A stretch of 8,290 nucleotides of DNA. Source: Treponema sp. UBA3870 (lineage in GTDB: Bacteria > Spirochaetota > Spirochaetia > Treponematales > Treponemataceae). Positions 6,184 to 8,290 of this stretch are shown here, one piece after another. Every line of letters begins with the position of its first letter. Positions within the stretch are counted from its first letter, which is position 1. Both the position numbers and the translations under genes were made by a program. The stretch is from positions 1 through 8,290 of the forward strand of contig DGGQ01000025.1 of the NCBI GenBank assembly GCA_002392275.1, written 5' to 3'. The notes under the pieces are model-generated. The model worked only from the letters and a program-made list of their open reading frames with translations. It was not told where the DNA came from and did no database searches.

Positions 6184-7449
6184 ATGAAAAGTTTTGATGT
6201 GCACCTGCAAAAGCTTAAACAAATGACCCAAATTGAACGCAGGCTCAGCGAAATCAAAGACGAAGACCTGCTTCTGGAAAACATACTCATATCCGCATGT
6301 GAAATTGTAAATGCGGACGCGGGGTCCATATATTCTTATCAGGAGTCAAAAAACACTCTAAAAATCAAGTACAGCGTGAACAAAACCCACCAGGCAAAGC
6401 TGCAGCCGGGCGAAAAGCTCCCCTACCTTGCGTTTGCGTTTCCGGTCAACAGCGACACAATCTGCGGATACTGCGCCATGTCAAAGAGGGTCATAAACAT
6501 CCCGGACGTATACAACATGAGCGAATACGAGGACGAAGCGAAGACCGTCAAGAGGCCTTACAACTTTTCGTCCACAACGGACATGGTTTCGGGCTACCAC
6601 ACCACATCCATGCTCACAATCCCGCTGATGATGACCAACGGAAAGATTCTTGGCGTCCTGCAGATTATCAACGCACGCGACTCAAAGGGCAGGGACATTC
6701 CCTTCACAGACGAGGCGGAGTTCTACATCTCGCACTTCGCAACGAACGTGGGCCAGATTTACGAATACGCCTACCTCACCAAGCAGACCATATCCAGGCT
6801 TGTGCGCACGGCAGGATTCAGGGACCCAAAGGAGACTGGAGCGCACGTAGAAAGGGTCTCAAGCTTTGCCGTGGAAATTTACGACAAGTACGCCGCGATA
6901 CATGACATCCCGGAGAGGGAACGGTACAGGTACAGGAACACGCTCAAGCAGGCCGCGAAATGCCACGACGTAGGGAAAGTCGCAATCCCGGACCAGATTC
7001 TTAAAAAGGACGGCCCCCTCACAGACGAGGAGCGCAACATAATGAAGTCCCACACGATACTTGGGGCGCAGCTTTTCTATCCACCGGAAAGTGAAGTTGA
7101 CAAAATGGCCATAGAAGTCTGCATGAACCACCACCAGTTCTACAATGGAGACCCGAGGGGCTATCCGGGGAAGGTTAAGGATTTCATGGCCCTCAAACCT
7201 GGCGAACCAATTCCGTCCGTGCTGGAGCCTCTTTCCGGGGAGGACATACCGCTTTCCGCAAGAATCGTGTCCCTTGCCGATGTCTACGACGCGCTCAGGC
7301 ACATACGCTCATACAAAAAGGAATGGTCCCTGGAGGACACTGTTGAAGAAATCAAGAGCCAGTCCGGAAAACAGTTCGACCCGGAGCTTGTGGACATATT
7401 CATAAAGATTCTGGACAGACTAGAGGCAATCAACAAGGCAATCAGCTAG
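6184..7449 (+). CDS. GAF domain plus HD-GYP domain protein, probable cyclic-di-GMP phosphodiesterase
   Basis: This 421-residue cytoplasmic protein begins with a short helical segment, then a GAF sensor domain (about 30-190: DAGSIYSY near the start, LTIPLMM and GVLQIINARD near the end). The HD-GYP domain follows (about 200-410). All eight metal ligands expected from characterised trinuclear HD-GYP enzymes can be placed: Glu217, His221, His261-Asp262 (CHDVGK), His290, His316-His317 and Asp366 (SLADVYDAL). This supports hydrolysis of c-di-GMP, controlled by an unknown GAF ligand. The GYP motif is atypical: HHQFYNGDPRGYP (316-328) has Gln after the two His and extra residues before GYP, and about 20 further residues separate it from Asp366. 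It is transcribed divergently from the glycan/acyl operon. Its TAG stop overlaps the stop of the opposing gene. Confidence 0.9.
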   Translation: MKSFDVHLQKLKQMTQIERRLSEIKDEDLLLENILISACEIVNADAGSIYSYQESKNTLKIKYSVNKTHQAKLQPGEKLPYLAFAFPVNSDTICGYCAMSKRVINIPDVYNMSEYEDEAKTVKRPYNFSSTTDMVSGYHTTSMLTIPLMMTNGKILGVLQIINARDSKGRDIPFTDEAEFYISHFATNVGQIYEYAYLTKQTISRLVRTAGFRDPKETGAHVERVSSFAVEIYDKYAAIHDIPERERYRYRNTLKQAAKCHDVGKVAIPDQILKKDGPLTDEERNIMKSHTILGAQLFYPPESEVDKMAIEVCMNHHQFYNGDPRGYPGKVKDFMALKPGEPIPSVLEPLSGEDIPLSARIVSLADVYDALRHIRSYKKEWSLEDTVEEIKSQSGKQFDPELVDIFIKILDRLEAINKAIS

Positions 7450-7913
7450 GAATTTCCGCACCTTTTTCGGACCATCGGACAAAAGCAGTCCGCAAATTTT
7501 TTAACATCGTCCCTGGAAAATCCACCGAAATCCGAGCCGTTCCTTATGCCAAGGGCCTGCATCTGCATACTAAGCTCCCTCTCCTCCAGCATATAGTCAA
7601 GGGTCTTTCTGTCAAAAAGAATCCCGCGGTCGTTCATAACGGATATTGATTTTTTTAGGAGACGGTCGGCAAGCGGGAGGTCCCTGGTCACGGCGATGTC
7701 ATTTTCTTCTATATTATTGCAGATATAGTCATCGGCGGCCCCGCTTTTCTTTGGGCAGACAACCATGGAAAATAGCTTGTTCTCAAAATCAAATGGAATT
7801 TTTCTGTTGGCGACAAACACGACGGGAACCGAATTGCTTGCGGCGGTTTTCAATATTATTTTTCTGACCAGCGAAGGGCAAGAGTCAGCGTCCACCCAGA
7901 TTTTAAAGCACAT
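7446..7913 (-). CDS. UPF0178 (YaiI/YqxD, DUF188) family protein
   Basis: This 155-residue protein matches the UPF0178 family, a PIN-like fold of unproven function. The signature is an N-terminal IWVDADSCP (Asp8, Asp10), then PVVFVAN (30-36), an AADDYI acidic pair (Asp61, Asp62), VTRDLPLADRLL (from 75, Asp78) and a C-terminal GGFSRDDVKKFAD. Length and motif order fit the family. The conserved acids suggest metal-dependent nuclease-like chemistry, but no activity should be assumed. Its ATG lies inside the end of zapA with an 11-base overlap, so the two are probably cotranslated. It is convergent with the HD-GYP gene and leaves no room for a terminator between them. Confidence 0.9.
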   Translation of the reverse strand: MCFKIWVDADSCPSLVRKIILKTAASNSVPVVFVANRKIPFDFENKLFSMVVCPKKSGAADDYICNNIEENDIAVTRDLPLADRLLKKSISVMNDRGILFDRKTLDYMLEERELSMQMQALGIRNGSDFGGFSRDDVKKFADCFCPMVRKRCGNS

Positions 7914-8205
7914 TGTCTATCTGGCTTATCATTTCGCTGGCAAGTTTTTCTGCCATCTGGATTTTGTCCCTGTCCATTCCGGTCTCACGGTTGATTACGT
8001 TCTGGGACTTTTCCTTGAGAAGCTCATCCACCAGAGTAATTCCGGCAAGAATGCTTATCTGCAAAGGATTGTCCAGATTTTTGTTCACCTGGATTGTTCG
8101 GGTTATATCCTTGTAGTATGAGTAGATTTTGTTCAGGTAGGCTTCATCCTCGTTCGCGCGGACAACAAAGCGTGCGCCGAGCATATCAATCTGAATTTTT
8201 CCCAT
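7903..8205 (-). CDS. zapA: Cell division protein ZapA
   Basis: ZapA binds FtsZ and promotes bundling of Z-ring filaments at midcell. The 100-residue protein has the family pattern: a short beta-rich head (GKIQIDMLGARFVV), then a long helix with EDEAYLNKIYSYYKDI, and after LQISILAGITLVDELL a coiled-coil tail running to the C-terminus. Length is typical. I choose the ATG at 8205. A TTG two codons upstream (8211) is also in frame, but its spacing to the only weak GAG-containing ribosome binding site is too short. It precedes and overlaps the UPF0178 gene. Confidence 0.85.
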   Translation of the reverse strand: MGKIQIDMLGARFVVRANEDEAYLNKIYSYYKDITRTIQVNKNLDNPLQISILAGITLVDELLKEKSQNVINRETGMDRDKIQMAEKLASEMISQIDNVL

Positions 8206-8221
8206 AGCCAAAACTCAAAAA

Positions 8222-8290
8222 CTAGAAAATATCAAACTGGCTTCCACTGCTGGACTGATTATCACCGGTCTCCGCCTGTATCCCGTCTTC
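8222..8290 (-). CDS. Possible C-terminal tail of an unidentified gene (partial)
   Basis: From the right edge a minus-strand frame is open for 22 codons and ends with TAG at 8222-8224, 16 bases before the zapA start. The tail is acidic and Gln/Ser-rich (ETGDNQSSSGSQ) and ends in FDIF, like a disordered linker with a short terminal peptide. The close spacing to zapA fits an operon. Twenty-two open codons alone are not significant, so this rests mainly on context, and I do not recognise the protein. Confidence 0.4.
   Translation of the reverse strand, partial: EDGIQAETGDNQSSSGSQFDIF

Noticed and set aside
8205..8211. TTG at 8211 as the zapA start
   Set aside because: It adds only two residues, has worse spacing to the weak ribosome binding site, and the ATG at 8205 gives the usual ZapA N-terminus.

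Overview
The window looks like chromosomal DNA from a host- or gut-associated spirochaete of the Treponema type. This is inferred from the gene mix and not proven: a lipoprotein pullulanase, a GAF/HD-GYP cyclic-di-GMP enzyme, lipid acyltransferases of the PEAH and EQGMWW types, and a zapA-UPF0178 pair. No RNA gene, CRISPR array, insertion sequence or phage gene was seen.

Layout. Positions 1-2127 (minus strand) hold the first 709 codons of a secreted, lipid-anchored type I pullulanase. Its C-terminus lies off the left edge. Positions 2128-2477 form a 350-base gap. It carries the pullulanase leader (ribosome binding site, a 7-bp palindrome, a -10-like box) and, behind it, a decayed fragment of a family-8 glycosyltransferase gene that matches the intact neighbour. 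Positions 2478-5995 (minus strand) are a tight four-gene operon: GT8 glycosyltransferase, PlsC-type acyltransferase, second PlsC-type acyltransferase, second GT8 glycosyltransferase. The spacings are 14 nt, 2 nt and an 8-nt overlap. Positions 5996-6183 are a divergent promoter region. Positions 6184-7449 (plus strand) encode a GAF plus HD-GYP protein, probably a c-di-GMP phosphodiesterase, with a complete metal-ligand set and an enlarged GYP loop. Positions 7446-8205 (minus strand) carry zapA followed by a UPF0178 (YaiI/YqxD) gene, with a possible C-terminal tail of another gene at the right edge.

How the genes may work together. Two glycosyltransferases and two acyltransferases in one translationally coupled operon suggest synthesis of an acylated surface glycan or glycolipid; the product cannot be read from sequence. 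The divergently transcribed HD-GYP gene shares the same short upstream region, so c-di-GMP turnover and envelope glycolipid synthesis could be co-regulated. The pullulanase is a separate starch/pullulan-use function. ZapA and its partner belong to a housekeeping cell-division neighbourhood.

The most informative non-coding signal is the glycosyltransferase relic at about 2265-2450. It shows that the operon once had a further, tandemly duplicated GT8 gene.
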